A stretch of 7,440 nt of DNA from CF-72 sp051006215 (GTDB taxonomy: Bacteria; Chloroflexota; UBA6077; CF-72). Position numbers and translations under genes: made by a program. A model generated the notes under the pieces. That model made no database searches and was not told the origin of the DNA. It saw only the letters and a program-made list of their open reading frames with translations. The stretch lies in contig JBPCIO010000295.1 in NCBI GenBank assembly GCA_051006215.1, positions 1 through 7,440 on the forward strand, in the 5' to 3' direction. Shown one piece after another: positions 6,832 through 7,440 of this stretch; within the stretch, counting starts at the first letter, position 1, and each line of letters starts with the position of its first letter.

Positions 6832-7440
6832 GCTGCATTCGACGCGTGGCCAACTGGAGCAGACGCTCGAGGGGTTGGTCCATGCTGGGATTGGGGACTC
6901 TGGGGATCTGGCGGGAATGCTGGGGCTGGCGCCTCAACACATTCGTCGCCCGCTGCGCAAACTCACGATGGCTGGGGTCCTGGACTCCACTCGGGCCAGC
7001 CGCCTGCAGCTTACACGCGCTGGGCGCGCACGGCCCGAGATCGAACCCGTTGCGCGGGTGGTCCAGCCGCTGGCAGACTCGCGGCCATTGGGGCAGCCGC
7101 GCCCGGCCCCGCTCCAGCTCGGACGCGGTCTGGGCTCGTCAGGGCTCGGGTTAACGCCGGATGACACTGGCGTCCGCGTGGGGGCGGGGGCGGCACTGGC
7201 CTCGCCCGCGACGTCGCCGGCAGCCCCTGGGAAGCCGCTGCGGACACTCCTGGCCGCCTGGCGGAGAACGCAGCGCAGGATGTCCAGACTCTGCAACGTG
7301 CGCCTGCAGGTGGCTGGAGTCCAGCTCTCGGCCTCCGCCGGTCGGCGCGTCGCCGGCTTCGCGGTCGCGGCTCTCGCGCTGGTCATGGGCCTACAGGCTG
7401 GCCTGCCAGCCTGGGGGCTAGCGGCCGTCGCGCTGATCCT
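6824..7440 (+). CDS. Winged-helix protein with linker and membrane segment, 3' end beyond window
   Basis: The GTG at 6824 lies inside the last codons of the helicase (stop 6829-6831), an 8-base overlap typical of translational coupling. The frame stays open to the window edge, giving 205 residues. Residues 8-68 look like a MarR/ArsR-type winged helix: a helix with LEQTLEGLVHAG, the turn-helix DLAGMLGLAPQHIRRPLRKL (recognition helix about 37-48), then a wing containing SRLQLTRAGRA. Residues 75-150 are a Pro/Gly/Ala-rich linker. A basic stretch (147-160) and RR at 174-175 precede a hydrophobic segment at about 176-192; a second begins at about 195. The protein would thus place a DNA-binding domain on the cytoplasmic face of the membrane. 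I recognise no named family for the whole. The winged-helix call is by pattern only, and the linker composition partly reflects local GC bias. Confidence 0.8.
   Translation, partial: MTELHSTRGQLEQTLEGLVHAGIGDSGDLAGMLGLAPQHIRRPLRKLTMAGVLDSTRASRLQLTRAGRARPEIEPVARVVQPLADSRPLGQPRPAPLQLGRGLGSSGLGLTPDDTGVRVGAGAALASPATSPAAPGKPLRTLLAAWRRTQRRMSRLCNVRLQVAGVQLSASAGRRVAGFAVAALALVMGLQAGLPAWGLAAVALI

Noticed and set aside
6846..7421. Other-frame short open frames at the right end on both strands
   Set aside because: They are Trp/Arg- or Pro-rich shadows of the frame coupled to the helicase, which stays open for 617 bases and shows winged-helix and membrane patterns.

Overview
This is a high-GC bacterial window of 7,440 bases. 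It reads as a free-living bacterium whose genes use GTG and TTG starts, possibly Chloroflexota or Actinomycetota. That placement is an inference from GC-rich coding and from the remnant of an F420/FMN-type pyridoxamine-phosphate-oxidase-like gene; no rRNA or other phylogenetic marker is present. I see no tRNA, rRNA, CRISPR array, transposase or IS element. The window is densely coding, and no gene-free stretch exceeds about 120 bases.

Layout. At 1-506 on the minus strand is the N-terminal two-fifths or so of a D-2-hydroxyacid dehydrogenase, cut by the window edge just as its Rossmann glycine loop begins. It diverges across 71 bases from a 248-residue cytoplasmic beta-propeller protein at 578-1324. 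Thirty-six bases further on is a decayed PPOX-type flavoenzyme gene at 1361-1643. It has an internal deletion and a one-base frameshift, and its 3' end is overlapped antisense by the next gene.

From about 1572 to 4362, three minus-strand genes probably form a cell-envelope cluster. In transcription order they are a PAP2 membrane phosphatase with a long soluble N-terminal extension (3409-4362), a small glycine-zipper protein with a His-rich tail (2976-3290), and an AI-2E/PerM family membrane protein (1572-2906).

From 4375 to the right edge, two plus-strand genes are translationally coupled. The first is a complete Upf1/Dna2-like superfamily 1 helicase of 818 residues. The second overlaps it by 8 bases and encodes an N-terminal winged-helix domain, a long Pro/Gly/Ala-rich linker and the start of a hydrophobic membrane region, running off the window. 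This helicase plus membrane-tethered winged-helix pair is the best candidate here for an undescribed functional unit, although nothing in the sequence states its job. The helicase and the PAP2 gene have start codons only about 12 bases apart, so at least one start is probably further inside its frame.
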